A DNA stretch of 64,000 nt from Micromonospora sonchi (GCF_014646235.1 NZ_BMNB01000010.1:157942-221941); one strand, 5' to 3'; positions 27,292-35,894 are shown, counted from the stretch's first letter. The notes: a model not told the origin generated them from the letters alone. A program made the numbers and translations.

Positions 27292-27900
27292 ATGTCGGTC
27301 AGCCCCGCTTCGTCGCGCGCCGGATGGCATACGTCCCAACCCGCTGGTCCCGGTCGGCCTCCGGGCGGTCAGCGTCGTCCCACCAGCACCGCAGCCCCAG
27401 TGCTCACCGTCACGCTCTCCATCCCGCTGGTGAGCGAGGAGTCGTTGACTCCGGCCGCGCGCCGGCTGCTGGAGGCGGCCCGGGAGATGATCGAGCACGG
27501 TGAGGGCGTGGTCAACACCGTGGCCCCGGTGGTGCCGGAGCGTCGCAGCGAGGCCGTCCCGGCCGGACGGTCGCCGCGGCATCTCGCCCCGACCATCCCC
27601 AGCCTGCACATCCTGGCCTCGTCCCGGTCCGTGCTGCGCGACGAAGAGCCGCTGCCGCTGACCCGCCTGGAATTCGACCTGCTGCTGCACCTGGTGGCGC
27701 ATCCTCGCCGGGTGTTCACCCGGCTCCAGTTGCTCAACGCGGTCTGGGGCTACGAGCACGCGGGCGTACGCACGGTGGACGTGCACGTACGCCGACTGCG
27801 CGGCAAGGTCGGTGTCGACGTCCCCCTGGTCACCACCGTCTACGGCGTCGGTTACCGCCTGGCCGACGACGCCCGGGTCACCCTCGACCGCACCGGCTGA
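27292..27900 (+). CDS. Receiver-less OmpR/PhoB-type winged-helix regulator 2
   Basis: A 202-residue paralogue of the preceding regulator. The C-terminal winged helix ([52 protein letters not shown]) is almost the same, while the N-terminal part ([20 protein letters not shown]) is longer and only weakly alike. It has its own AAGGAGG ribosome site and about 255 bp of upstream DNA, so it may have its own promoter. The pair looks like a tandem duplication with divergence outside the DNA-binding domain. Confidence 0.8.
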   Translation: MSVSPASSRAGWHTSQPAGPGRPPGGQRRPTSTAAPVLTVTLSIPLVSEESLTPAARRLLEAAREMIEHGEGVVNTVAPVVPERRSEAVPAGRSPRHLAPTIPSLHILASSRSVLRDEEPLPLTRLEFDLLLHLVAHPRRVFTRLQLLNAVWGYEHAGVRTVDVHVRRLRGKVGVDVPLVTTVYGVGYRLADDARVTLDRTG

Positions 27901-27938
27901 CCCGTTTCCGGTGGGCGGCCACCGGCCATCCGGGCACG

Positions 27939-28589
27939 ATGGTCGCCATGCGCGTGCGCCCCATCTCCCCGCAGCGGCTGGTCGCCGAACTCGCCGAGCG
28001 TCTCGCTCGCGCCGAGCCGGCGGGGCGGTTACGGGTCGCCGTGGACGGTCCCCCGGCTGCCCGCCCGGACGCGCTGGCCGCTGCCCTGGTCGACCCGCTG
28101 CGCGCCCTGAGCCGGCCGGTCCTGCACGTACGCGCCGAGGACTTCCTGCGTCCCGCCTCCGTCCGCCTGGAACGGGGGCGGCGGAATCCGGACGCGTACT
28201 ACGAAGGCTGGGTCGACGAGGCCGGCCTGCGTCGGGAGGTGCTGGACCCGGCGGGACCGGGCGGAAACGGGCAACTGCTGCCCTCGTTGTGGGACGCCCG
28301 GGCGGATCGGGCCACCCGGGCCGCGTACGTCGAGTTGCCCCTGGGGGGTGTGCTCCTGGTCAGCGGCGCGTTCCTGCTCGGCGGCGGCCTGCTCTTCGAC
28401 CTCACCGTGCACCTGCGGATGTCGGCCGGTGCGTTGCGCCGGCGCACCGCGCCCGACGAAGCGTGGACGTTGCCGGCATTCGCCCGGTACGCCGACGAGG
28501 TCGCCCCGGACAGCTTCGCCGATCTGGTGGTCCGGGTGGACGACCCCCGTCGCCCGGCGATCGTGGAATCCGCCGACGGCGCGGTTTGA
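27939..28589 (+). CDS. Uridine kinase-like protein lacking the P-loop
   Basis: A 216-residue protein whose layout follows actinobacterial uridine-kinase-like P-loop NTPases: LRVAVDGPPAARPDALAAAL at the N-terminus, VLHVRAEDFLRPASVRLERG in the middle, and PDAYYEGWVDEAGLRREVLD. The Walker A motif, usually GxxxxGKT/S, reads GPPAARPD here, without the lysine or the Ser/Thr. Kinase activity by the usual route is therefore doubtful and it may be a pseudokinase or binding protein. The start could be 27939 or 27948; neither has a clear Shine-Dalgarno sequence. Confidence 0.65.
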   Translation: MVAMRVRPISPQRLVAELAERLARAEPAGRLRVAVDGPPAARPDALAAALVDPLRALSRPVLHVRAEDFLRPASVRLERGRRNPDAYYEGWVDEAGLRREVLDPAGPGGNGQLLPSLWDARADRATRAAYVELPLGGVLLVSGAFLLGGGLLFDLTVHLRMSAGALRRRTAPDEAWTLPAFARYADEVAPDSFADLVVRVDDPRRPAIVESADGAV

Positions 28590-28713
28590 TCCGCCGTCGA
28601 CGGGGGTATTCGCGGGGCTCACAGCGCCCGGACGAGTCGCGTCTGGGCGGTTTCACCGGGTTGGGGTCGCCCCTTCCCGGGCTGACGAAGAGGCCGAGGA
28701 AAGGCAGGCAGCG

Positions 28714-29112
28714 ATGCTCGTCCACGACACGGTCGGCACGGGCCGATCCCAGGCGGAGATCGACCGGATCCGGCTCTCCCTGCAGGCCCGCTACGCCGAA
28801 CTGTCCGAGGAGTACGAGCAGGCGGTGCAGCAGAGCCAGGTGCTCCGGTTGGTCGAGGTCGGCGACACCGCCGGCGACGACCAGGCCGACAGCGGCACCA
28901 AGACGGCCGAACGGGACACCGCGCAGTCCCTGCTACGGACCATTCTCGACCGGCGTGCCCAGTACGAGCACGCGCTGACCCGGCTCGACGAGGGGACCTA
29001 CGGCTACTGCGAGGGTTGCTCCGCGCCGATCCCGGTGGAGCGGCTGGAGATTTTTCCGTCGGCGACCACCTGCGTGACCTGCAAGCAGACCCGCGAGCGG
29101 CGGGCGGCCTGA
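28714..29112 (+). CDS. DksA/TraR-family zinc-finger protein
   Basis: A 132-residue protein with an N-terminal coiled coil and a C-terminal C4 zinc finger, YGYCEGCSAPIPVERLEIFP followed by CVTCK. DksA-like proteins bind RNA polymerase via its secondary channel; short actinobacterial forms are common. The coil-tip DxxDxA motif of E. coli DksA is not obvious (GDDQADSGT instead), so the mode may differ. The start at 28714 is the first ATG after AGGAAAGGCAGG. Confidence 0.85.
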   Translation: MLVHDTVGTGRSQAEIDRIRLSLQARYAELSEEYEQAVQQSQVLRLVEVGDTAGDDQADSGTKTAERDTAQSLLRTILDRRAQYEHALTRLDEGTYGYCEGCSAPIPVERLEIFPSATTCVTCKQTRERRAA

Positions 29113-29225
29113 GCCCCGACGGTTGCCGGTCACCCGGCGCGGGTGAGGACGGCTCACCCCGGTCGTGCCGATGGTGACAGTGCGGTCGGCTTCGCCGACC
29201 GTGCCGGCGTCGACCGGGAGGCGAC

Positions 29226-29257
29226 GACCACGCGAGGCGGTGACCACGCGAGGCGGT
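29226..29257. repeat. Tandem 16-bp repeat, two perfect copies
   Basis: GACCACGCGAGGCGGT occurs at 29226-29241 and again at 29242-29257, followed by a weaker third copy, GACAGCACGGAGGTGGT. It lies 22 bp before a possible small ORF and could be the 5' leader of the DUF2267 transcript. Confidence 0.6.
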
Positions 29258-29279
29258 GACAGCACGGAGGTGGTTGGCG

Positions 29280-29474
29280 ATGACGGTTCGGGTGCTTTCG
29301 CACGGGCGACCGGACGGGGTGCTGCGCGTCGTCGGGGCGGCCGACCTGTCGATACGGACGCCGGGTGCCGGGCGGGCCAGCCCGATCAGGCCACGGCGCG
29401 GTCCGACGGGCCCGCGGCGGCGCCACGACGACCGACGGTTGGAGACCGACGTACGGGGGTGGACAAATGGCTGA
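29280..29474 (+). CDS. Possible small ORF upstream of DUF2267 gene
   Basis: 64 residues from ATG 29280, preceded by GGAGGTGG at good spacing. The start (MTVRVLSHGRPDGVLRVVG) looks protein-like but the second half is arginine-rich and low in complexity. It overlaps the next ATG by eight bases (ATGGCTGA), which suggests coupling. No family is recognised; it may be a leader ORF with little selected sequence. Confidence 0.4.
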   Translation: MTVRVLSHGRPDGVLRVVGAADLSIRTPGAGRASPIRPRRGPTGPRRRHDDRRLETDVRGWTNG

Positions 29475-29895
29475 GCAGTTCCAGTCGGCGGTCGAGTCCT
29501 CGATGGACAAGACCAACCTGATTCTCAAGGACATCGAGCAGGCGTACGGATGGCCGAAGGCGCAACGCAACCAGTCGTACGCCGCCCTGCGCACCGTGCT
29601 GCACCTGCTGCGCGACCGGATGCCGGTGCAGGAGAGCGTGGAGTTCTCGGCCCAGTTGCCGCTGTTGGTGCGGGGCATCTACTTCGACGGCTGGCAGCCG
29701 CAGAACGTGCCGATCAAGCTCAACCGGGACGACTTTCTCTACGAGGTCCGCCAGGGCTTCCCGTACGACGTCGACGGCGGCCCGGAGCGGGTGGTCCAGG
29801 TGGTGCTGGACACCCTGCGTCGGCACGTCACCCAGGGCGAGTGGGACGACGTGAAGGACAACATGCCTGCTGACCTGGCCCGGGTCATGCCCTGA
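29467..29895 (+). CDS. DUF2267 family protein
   Basis: A 142-residue helical protein of the DUF2267 type, a short all-alpha family of unknown role common in soil bacteria: VESSMDKTNLILKDIEQAYG, ALRTVLHLLRDRMPVQESVE and VVLDTLRRHVTQGEWDDVKD. There is no signal peptide or catalytic motif. The start at 29467 overlaps the stop of the small upstream ORF. It converges on the PIG-L gene. Confidence 0.8.
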   Translation: MAEQFQSAVESSMDKTNLILKDIEQAYGWPKAQRNQSYAALRTVLHLLRDRMPVQESVEFSAQLPLLVRGIYFDGWQPQNVPIKLNRDDFLYEVRQGFPYDVDGGPERVVQVVLDTLRRHVTQGEWDDVKDNMPADLARVMP

Positions 29896-29946
29896 CCGTT
29901 CCGGCCCGCCCCGTCCCACGGCGGGGCGGGCCGGCGGCCGACGGGC

Positions 29947-30684
29947 CTACCAGAGGTCGAAGTGGAACACCTCGAACGAGGTGCCGTAGCGCACGCCCAG
30001 CCGGGTGCCGACGGGACGGGCACCGCTCTCCAGGAACTCCTCGGCGTCGAAGCTGCCGTCGCCCAGCCCGGTGAGGTACGCCTCGTGCGCCAGCAGCGAC
30101 GCCACCCCCTTGGCGAACGTGTCGGTGGTGTCCACGCCGTGTTCCGAGCGGGGCGACGAGGCCGCCCACACCTGTCGTACGCCGTTCCACGGCTCGACGC
30201 CGTCGGTCAGCTGTTCCGGGAAGATCCAACGGTTGCCGGCGTCGCGGACGGCGTCCAGGGTGGCCCGGCCCACCGCGATGTGGTCGGCCTGGTTCAGCAC
30301 GGCCGCCCCGTCCCAGGTGGGCCGGAAGTTGTTGGTGATCACGATCTCGGGCCGGTGTCGGCGGACCGTCGCGGCCAGTTCCCGGCGCAGCGCCACCCCG
30401 TACTCCAGGATCCCGTCGGGCAGGCCGAGGAACTCCACGGTGTCCACCCCGACCAGGGCGGCGGAGGCAAGCTGTTCCTGCTCGCGTACCTGCCGAGCCT
30501 GCTCCGGCACCATCCCGTCGATGCCCGCCTCGCCGCTGGTGACCAGGCAGTACGTTACCTGTTTGCCCTGCCCCGTCCAGCGGGCGATCGCGGCGGCCGC
30601 GCCGAACTCCAGGTCGTCCGGGTGCGCCACGATCGCCAGGGCGCGCTGCCACTCCTCGGTCACCGGCTCCAGTGGTGAGGTCAT
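29947..30684 (-). CDS. PIG-L/LmbE-family deacetylase
   Basis: A 245-residue zinc hydrolase of the MshB/PIG-L family. The metal-binding AHPDDLEFG motif lies near residue 20, with a matching later HIAVGRATLDAV (third ligand region). Such enzymes remove N-acetyl groups from GlcNAc-linked compounds. In mycothiol-making actinobacteria the family includes MshB and Mca, but this form has no specific marker for either. GGAGGTG precedes the ATG at 30684. It diverges from the repeat-peptide gene. Confidence 0.85.
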   Translation of the reverse strand: MTSPLEPVTEEWQRALAIVAHPDDLEFGAAAAIARWTGQGKQVTYCLVTSGEAGIDGMVPEQARQVREQEQLASAALVGVDTVEFLGLPDGILEYGVALRRELAATVRRHRPEIVITNNFRPTWDGAAVLNQADHIAVGRATLDAVRDAGNRWIFPEQLTDGVEPWNGVRQVWAASSPRSEHGVDTTDTFAKGVASLLAHEAYLTGLGDGSFDAEEFLESGARPVGTRLGVRYGTSFEVFHFDLW

Positions 30685-30872
30685 CGGCACCTCCGTCGAT
30701 TCACGTCCGCCCATCCTCGCACCTTTCGCCCAGATCCACCGTGCACTGCCTGGCCGAACCGGGCATCCTGTCCAGTTCCGGCGTCTACGGTGAGGTGCAG
30801 CGTGGTTAGAGAAGTTCGGGCGCGGGTACCACCCGCGGCACGACGCACCCCACCGAGGTCCGAGGGAGCACG

Positions 30873-31115
30873 ATGCCACTCAACGACGACGACATTCAGA
30901 GCAGCAACGGCGGAGGGCTGGAGGGTCCGGCCGACGGGGGCGCGAACCCGGGTCAGCGCGACGGTGGCGCGGACGGTGGTGCCGAGGGTCCGGCCGACGG
31001 GGGCGCGAACCCGGGTCAGCGCGACGGTGGCGCGGACGGTGGTGCCGAGGGTCCGGCCGACGGGGGCGCGAACCCCGGCCAGCGCGACGGCGGCGCTGAC
31101 GGCGCGGCCCGATAG
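30873..31115 (+). CDS. Repeat peptide (3 x 21 aa), possible precursor next to a JmjC oxygenase
   Basis: 80 residues: a short acidic leader MPLNDDDIQSSNGGGL, then three near-identical 21-residue units beginning EGPADGGANPGQRDGG and ending with an ADGGA-type segment (nucleotides 30921-30983, 30984-31046, 31047-31109), then Arg and stop. The composition is extreme (Gly, Ala, Asp), with no Cys and no hydrophobic core, so it cannot fold as a normal domain. GAGGGAG precedes the ATG. It ends seven bases before the JmjC gene on the same strand. That fits a peptide substrate modified by the oxygenase, for instance at Asp, Asn or Arg, but the role is inferred from context. Confidence 0.6.
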   Translation: MPLNDDDIQSSNGGGLEGPADGGANPGQRDGGADGGAEGPADGGANPGQRDGGADGGAEGPADGGANPGQRDGGADGAAR

Positions 31116-31122
31116 CGGATCA

Positions 31123-32487
31123 ATGACCCAGCTCGACCCGCCGGGCGGCGACGGCCACCCGGCGGTCTCCGCTCGGCACGTTTCGGTCGGCCCCGAACCG
31201 CCACCATCCGCCCTGGCGGCGCTGGCGCGCTGCGTCAGCATCGAGCCGGCCAAGTTCGCCGCCGCCCACTGGGGACAGACCCCGCTGCTGTCGCGCGCCG
31301 CGGAGCTGCCCAATCCGGCCGGTTTCACGGACCTGCTCAGCCCTGCCGACGCCGACGAGCTGCTGAGCCGGCGCGGTCTGCGTACCCCCTTCCTGCGGGT
31401 GGCCCGGGACGGCCAGCTGGTGCCGGCGGCGCGCTTCACCGGCGGCGGCGGTGCCGGCGCCGAGATCGGCGACCAGGTCCTCGACGAGAGGATCCTGGAG
31501 TTGTACGCCGGCGGCGCCACCCTCGTCCTGCAGGGCCTGCACCGCACCTGGCCGGCGCTGATCGAGTTCACCCGTGAGCTGAGCCTGGCCGTCGGCCAGC
31601 CGATGCAGGTCAACGCATACCTGACGCCGCCCGACAGCCAGGGCTTCGCCACCCACTACGACACCCACGACGTCTTCGTGCTGCAGGTGGACGGGCGCAA
31701 GCACTGGCGGATCCACCCGCCGGTGCTGCCCGACCCGCTGGAGCGCCAGCCGTGGGGCGGCCGGGCCGACGAGGTCACGGCCAGCGCGCAGGGCTCGCCC
31801 GCCCTGGACGTGGTGCTCGAACCGGGCGACGCGCTCTACCTGCCGCGCGGCTGGCTGCACAGCGCCCAGGCACAGCAGGACAGCTCCCTGCACCTGACCG
31901 TCGGCATCCGCGCCCTCACCCGGTACGCGCTGGTGGAGGAGCTGCTCGCGCTGGCCGCGCGGGACCGGCGGCTGCGCGCCACCCTGCCGTTCGGCACCGA
32001 CCTGGCCGACCCGGACGCCATCGAGCCGGAACTGACCGAGACCGTCGAGGCGCTGCGGGACTGGCTGCTGCGGGTCGATCCGGCGGAGGTGGCGGCCCGG
32101 CTGCGACAGCGGGCCTGGTCGGCGTCGCGTCCGGCGCCGATCCGCCCCCTGGCCCAGGCCGCCGCGCTCGCCGCGCTGAACGTGGACAGCCACGTCATCC
32201 TCCGCCCCGGCCTACGCTGGCAGCTCACCGGCGACGGCGACCGGATCACCCTGCGCCTGTTCGACCGCGCGTTGACCCTTCCCGCGTACTGCGAGCCCGC
32301 GCTGCGCGCCCTGCTCACCGGCGAGGTCGCCCGAGTCGGCGACCTGCCCGGTCTGGACACCGACGCCGACCGTCTCACCCTCACCCGCCGTCTCCTCCGC
32401 GAAGCCGTCCTCACCCCCACTCACCCCGCCCCCTGCCCGGTTGATCATGAGGTTAGCGGCAGTAAAGGAGATCAACTTCGCCGCTAA
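31123..32487 (+). CDS. JmjC/cupin-type 2-oxoglutarate oxygenase (ribosomal-oxygenase-like)
   Basis: A 454-residue protein. The oxygenase core has FATHYDTHDVFVLQVDGRKH (H178, D180) and the later GWLHSA (H246), giving the HxD...H iron triad, plus the K/W of the ROX (YcfD/NO66) signature. ROX-type enzymes hydroxylate Arg, His or Asp side chains of proteins. The C-terminal half is a helical and winged-helix-like region as in ROX. The start at 31123 is the first ATG after the repeat peptide, and the C-terminus runs into a family C hairpin. The substrate is unknown; the adjacent repeat peptide is the obvious candidate. Confidence 0.8.
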   Translation: MTQLDPPGGDGHPAVSARHVSVGPEPPPSALAALARCVSIEPAKFAAAHWGQTPLLSRAAELPNPAGFTDLLSPADADELLSRRGLRTPFLRVARDGQLVPAARFTGGGGAGAEIGDQVLDERILELYAGGATLVLQGLHRTWPALIEFTRELSLAVGQPMQVNAYLTPPDSQGFATHYDTHDVFVLQVDGRKHWRIHPPVLPDPLERQPWGGRADEVTASAQGSPALDVVLEPGDALYLPRGWLHSAQAQQDSSLHLTVGIRALTRYALVEELLALAARDRRLRATLPFGTDLADPDAIEPELTETVEALRDWLLRVDPAEVAARLRQRAWSASRPAPIRPLAQAAALAALNVDSHVILRPGLRWQLTGDGDRITLRLFDRALTLPAYCEPALRALLTGEVARVGDLPGLDTDADRLTLTRRLLREAVLTPTHPAPCPVDHEVSGSKGDQLRR

Positions 32488-32500
32488 CCTCATGATCAAC
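32440..32500. repeat. Family C hairpin, copy 1
   Basis: Two perfect 21-bp arms (32440-32460 and 32480-32500, GTTGATCATGAGGTTAGCGG and its complement) with a 19-bp loop. It lies between convergent genes and contains the last codons and stop of the JmjC gene. It is likely a two-way terminator; the same arms recur at 53266-53326. Confidence 0.8.
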
Positions 32501-32529
32501 GCAATCGGGTGGGGGTGGGGGTGGGCGGG

Positions 32530-33192
32530 TCAGGAAGCGAGGAGGAGGGGGAGGGTGGTCAGCAGGCCGGCGATGACGACGATGATCATCGGGCGGGGGC
32601 TGAGCACGGCGTGCCGGCGGTCGGCAATCAGGCGCGCCGGAATCAGCCCCAGCACCGGGCCGAGCAGCGTCACCACCAGGGCCAGCACCGGCAGGCCAAC
32701 GGCCAACTCCCCGTCGGTGCGCGCGGCCAGCGCGCGGGCCCCGGCGCCCAGGGCATACGCCAGCACCGCCCCGGCCACTCCGCAGAGCGCCAGCAGCGGG
32801 TTCACGCCGCTCGGCAGCTCGCCCGGCTGGCGGGTGCGGCGCAGCAGATCCCGCGCGGCCTCCAGCAGCGGCTCCGGGTCGCCGGTGGCGTCCGGTCGGG
32901 GGGCCGGGGGCGTGCCGGCCCGGCGCCCGCCCCCACCCAGCCGGGAGTTCAGCTCCTGCCACAGCACCGCCACCTCGGCGTCGACCCGCTCCTGCGTCTC
33001 GCGGGCCGCGACCAGCTCCCGTTCGGCCCGGTTGACCTCGTCGGCCGACTCGGCCACGGCGCGGTCGGCCGCCGCGCACTGCTGCTCGTGCCAGGCGTAC
33101 GCCTCCTCCCGCTGCTCGCGCACCCGCGCGGTCAGCTCGGCGAGTCGCCGCAGCTGGGCCGCGTACGTCTGACTGGTCACCGGTTCGTTCAT
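32530..33192 (-). CDS. Coiled-coil membrane protein of the FtsK-like cassette
   Basis: A 220-residue protein with an N-terminal coiled coil (residues about 10-85: AAQLRRLAELTARVREQREE, ELVAARETQERVDAEVAVLW) and a C-terminal membrane domain of about three helices (NPLLALCGVAGAVLAYALGA, LALVVTLLGPVLGLIPARLI, MIIVVIAGLLTTLPLLLAS). The start at 33192 overlaps the FtsK-like gene's stop (ATGA). It is the last gene of the four-gene unit and could be the membrane platform of the ATPase. Not recognised as a named family. Confidence 0.7.
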   Translation of the reverse strand: MNEPVTSQTYAAQLRRLAELTARVREQREEAYAWHEQQCAAADRAVAESADEVNRAERELVAARETQERVDAEVAVLWQELNSRLGGGGRRAGTPPAPRPDATGDPEPLLEAARDLLRRTRQPGELPSGVNPLLALCGVAGAVLAYALGAGARALAARTDGELAVGLPVLALVVTLLGPVLGLIPARLIADRRHAVLSPRPMIIVVIAGLLTTLPLLLAS

Positions 33193-35894
33193 CGTGCCGG
33201 TCCGTACGGGATGATGGTCTGCCCGGTGCGGTGCACCGCCCGGTCGAAGAAGAGACCCCGCCACGGGCGGGGGTACCAGTCCGGCCCACTGGTGCCGGGA
33301 TACAGCGCACCGCTCAGCTCCCCGCCGTGGATGTCCAGGGCCACCCAGGCGCCGATCTGGTCGGTCCGGGCACCCGCGCCACCCAGGTCGGCGCGCATCC
33401 GGGCCACCCCTCGCCACCAGGCCAGCACGTGCGTGCGTCGCTCCGGACCGTCGTGCAGGATCCGGCGCAGGTGCTCCAGCCCGCTCGCCCGCCCGACCCG
33501 CGCGGCCAGCGCGCCGGCCGCCGCGTCGACGGCGAACAGCAGCAGGTAGTGCGGTGTGCCGGTGGCGCCCGGCCCACCGAGGCCATCGGCTGTCTCGGCC
33601 ATCAGCTCGGTCACGCTCTCCTCGTCGTACCAGGCGGCGTCGTCGGCGAGTTCCTCGTAGAGCGCGCGGGCCGCCGGGTCGGCGTCCGGGTCCAGGCAGG
33701 CGATGGAGAAGCGGGCGCTGCCCGGGCGGTGCTGCCGGGCCAGTGAGCGGGCCGCCGCGTCCAACACCGCGCACGCCTCGTCGACCCGGGTGCCCAGCAC
33801 GGCCAGGTTGCGCCCCGGGGCCCGGGGCAGCCGCAGCGCCGCCGACCGGGCCTGCACGTCGATGATCTCGCCGAGCAGGGCCACTGGGCCGCGCGGCGTA
33901 CCGACCTCCGGTGCGCGCAAGGCCCGGAAGTCCGGCGCGTCGGCCAGCCGGGGAATCGCATCGCCGTCGAAGAGTCGGGCCGGCGCCGCCTCGGCCGGGC
34001 GCATCCGCCACAACCGGTGCTGCAGCTCGCTCCAGGTCTCCCAGTCGCTGGCCGAGGGGATCCGGGCCACCTGGTTGCCCTCGGACAACCCCGACTCGGC
34101 GTTGACCACCGCGTGGAACTTCGGCAGCGACTGGGCGGCGTCGTTGCGTTCGGCGAGAATACGCAGCGCCTTGGGCAGCGCGATCCGCAGGGTGAACTGG
34201 GCGACCAGCGCCGGACGGCCCCACAGCGCCTCGATGCCGCGTACGTCCTGCGAGGCCAGCACCAGGTGGATGCCCTGCGACCGGCCCCGACGGGCCAGGT
34301 CCTCCAGCAGGTCGGCCGCCTCCCGGGCCACCGCGTCCCGGCCGGCCAGCAGCATCTGGAACTCGTCCACCACCGCCACGATCCGGGGCCACTGCCCGGT
34401 CGGATCCACCGCCCGCAGCTCGGCCAGCTTGGTGACCTCGTGCTTCTTCGCGGCGTCGGCTCGGCGGCGCAACTCCTCGGCGAGGAACCGCAGCAGCGCC
34501 AGACCGAACTCACGGTCGGTGTTGACGTTGATGCCGACCAGCCGCATGTGCGGCAGCCAGCTCGGATCCCGCCGGCCCTGGGCGAACCGGGCGAAGGACA
34601 CCCCCTCCTTGAAGTCGAGCAGGTAGAACTCCAGCTCGGCGGGGGAGTAGCGGGCGGCCAGGGCACCGATCCAGGCGAAGATCAGGTTGGTCTTGCCGGT
34701 GCCGGAGGGGCCGCCGATCAGCGCGTGCGGCGGGTAGTCACCGAGGGTCAGCAGCACCGGCCGGCCCTGCGGTCCCTCGCCGATCGGCGCGGTCAGGCCG
34801 GTCGCCGAATCCTCCCGCCACATCTGCTCGGGCGGGGGCAGCAGGTCGGTGAAGGGGGTCGGGGCCGGTCCGGCGCTGACCACCGAGGCGATCCGGCGGC
34901 AGGTCTCGGTGACCAGCGCGGCCGGCGGCGGCGGGTCGAGGCGTACCGGCAGGGTGCCGATGTGGGCGCCGTCGGCGGTGACCATCACCCGGGCCACCGC
35001 CGGATCGTCCGGCAGCGGCACGCCACGCACGATCAGGTGTACGCCGCACGCGGCACCGGCGCGGACCACCCGGTCCAGTTGGCCGCGCTCGTGTCGGGAC
35101 AGCTCGTCCCCACCGAGCAGCACCGCCACCCGCCACGGCTCCGGCCGGCGGCCGGTCGCGGCGGCCAGCTCCCGCAGCGAGGCGTGCTCGCCGGCGAGCA
35201 CGGTCTCGTTGATCCGACGGATCTGCTCCACCAGGTCGTCCAGCAGCCCTCCCAGGCCGCCCGGCCCGACGAAGGTGAGCAGCCCGGCCGTACCGAGTGG
35301 GGCGAAGCCCGCCAGCCCGCCGCCCAGGTGGTCCGGGTCGTAGCCGACCAGCCGTACGCTGCCCGGTGCCGCCCGGCCCAGGCTGCGCAGCAGCAACGCG
35401 GACACCACCGCCGCGCAGCCCGCCGGATCACCGTCGAGTGCCACGTGCCCGCCGTCGAGCAGCGCCACCAGCGCCGGCACCGGTTGGTGGTCGTCGCCGG
35501 CCTGCGGACCCCGGCGGTCACCCGGTCCGTTCAGCCGCAGCGTGCCGATCCGCGCGGCACCCGGCGGTTCGGCCCGCTCGGCCGGAGTGGATTGCCACGC
35601 CGACCAGTTCGTCGAACCGGCACCGGGCGCTTCCCGGGCCGCGGCCTCGGCAGCCCGCCGTGCCAGTTCCGTCAGGCCCGACGAATGCCGGCTCTCGATC
35701 TCGGCCAACCGCCGGTCGCGTTCGGCGCCGACCCGCTCCGGTACGCCGGCGGCGGCCCGGCGTACGCGTACCGCCCGCTCGCGCGCGGTGGCCAGGGCGG
35801 TCTGCGCCACGGCCGACCGGGTGCGGGACGCGCCGAGTGCCTCGGCGAGCAGTTCCCGGACCCGGCCGACCAACTGGTTACGCCGGTCAGCCAT
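33189..35894 (-). CDS. FtsK/SpoIIIE (EccC-like) ATPase
   Basis: A 901-residue protein. Residues 1-90 form a coiled coil, followed by a region of weak ATPase-like fold (about 140-340). The main FtsK/SpoIIIE domain (about 370-620) has Walker A GGPSGTGKT (394-402) and Walker B IVAVVDEF (505-512), and a further domain with degraded motifs lies at about 680-890. The three-domain plan resembles EccC/EssC ATPases of type VII secretion. No membrane helix is seen, so anchoring would rely on the downstream membrane protein. It overlaps both neighbours. A role in secretion or DNA movement is possible; neither is shown by the sequence. Confidence 0.75.
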   Translation of the reverse strand: MADRRNQLVGRVRELLAEALGASRTRSAVAQTALATARERAVRVRRAAAGVPERVGAERDRRLAEIESRHSSGLTELARRAAEAAAREAPGAGSTNWSAWQSTPAERAEPPGAARIGTLRLNGPGDRRGPQAGDDHQPVPALVALLDGGHVALDGDPAGCAAVVSALLLRSLGRAAPGSVRLVGYDPDHLGGGLAGFAPLGTAGLLTFVGPGGLGGLLDDLVEQIRRINETVLAGEHASLRELAAATGRRPEPWRVAVLLGGDELSRHERGQLDRVVRAGAACGVHLIVRGVPLPDDPAVARVMVTADGAHIGTLPVRLDPPPPAALVTETCRRIASVVSAGPAPTPFTDLLPPPEQMWREDSATGLTAPIGEGPQGRPVLLTLGDYPPHALIGGPSGTGKTNLIFAWIGALAARYSPAELEFYLLDFKEGVSFARFAQGRRDPSWLPHMRLVGINVNTDREFGLALLRFLAEELRRRADAAKKHEVTKLAELRAVDPTGQWPRIVAVVDEFQMLLAGRDAVAREAADLLEDLARRGRSQGIHLVLASQDVRGIEALWGRPALVAQFTLRIALPKALRILAERNDAAQSLPKFHAVVNAESGLSEGNQVARIPSASDWETWSELQHRLWRMRPAEAAPARLFDGDAIPRLADAPDFRALRAPEVGTPRGPVALLGEIIDVQARSAALRLPRAPGRNLAVLGTRVDEACAVLDAAARSLARQHRPGSARFSIACLDPDADPAARALYEELADDAAWYDEESVTELMAETADGLGGPGATGTPHYLLLFAVDAAAGALAARVGRASGLEHLRRILHDGPERRTHVLAWWRGVARMRADLGGAGARTDQIGAWVALDIHGGELSGALYPGTSGPDWYPRPWRGLFFDRAVHRTGQTIIPYGPAR

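Noticed and set aside
30921..31109. The 63-bp tandem repeats as a CRISPR array or non-coding minisatellite
   Set aside because: There are no spacers, the period is a multiple of three, and the frame with start, ribosome site and stop is intact.
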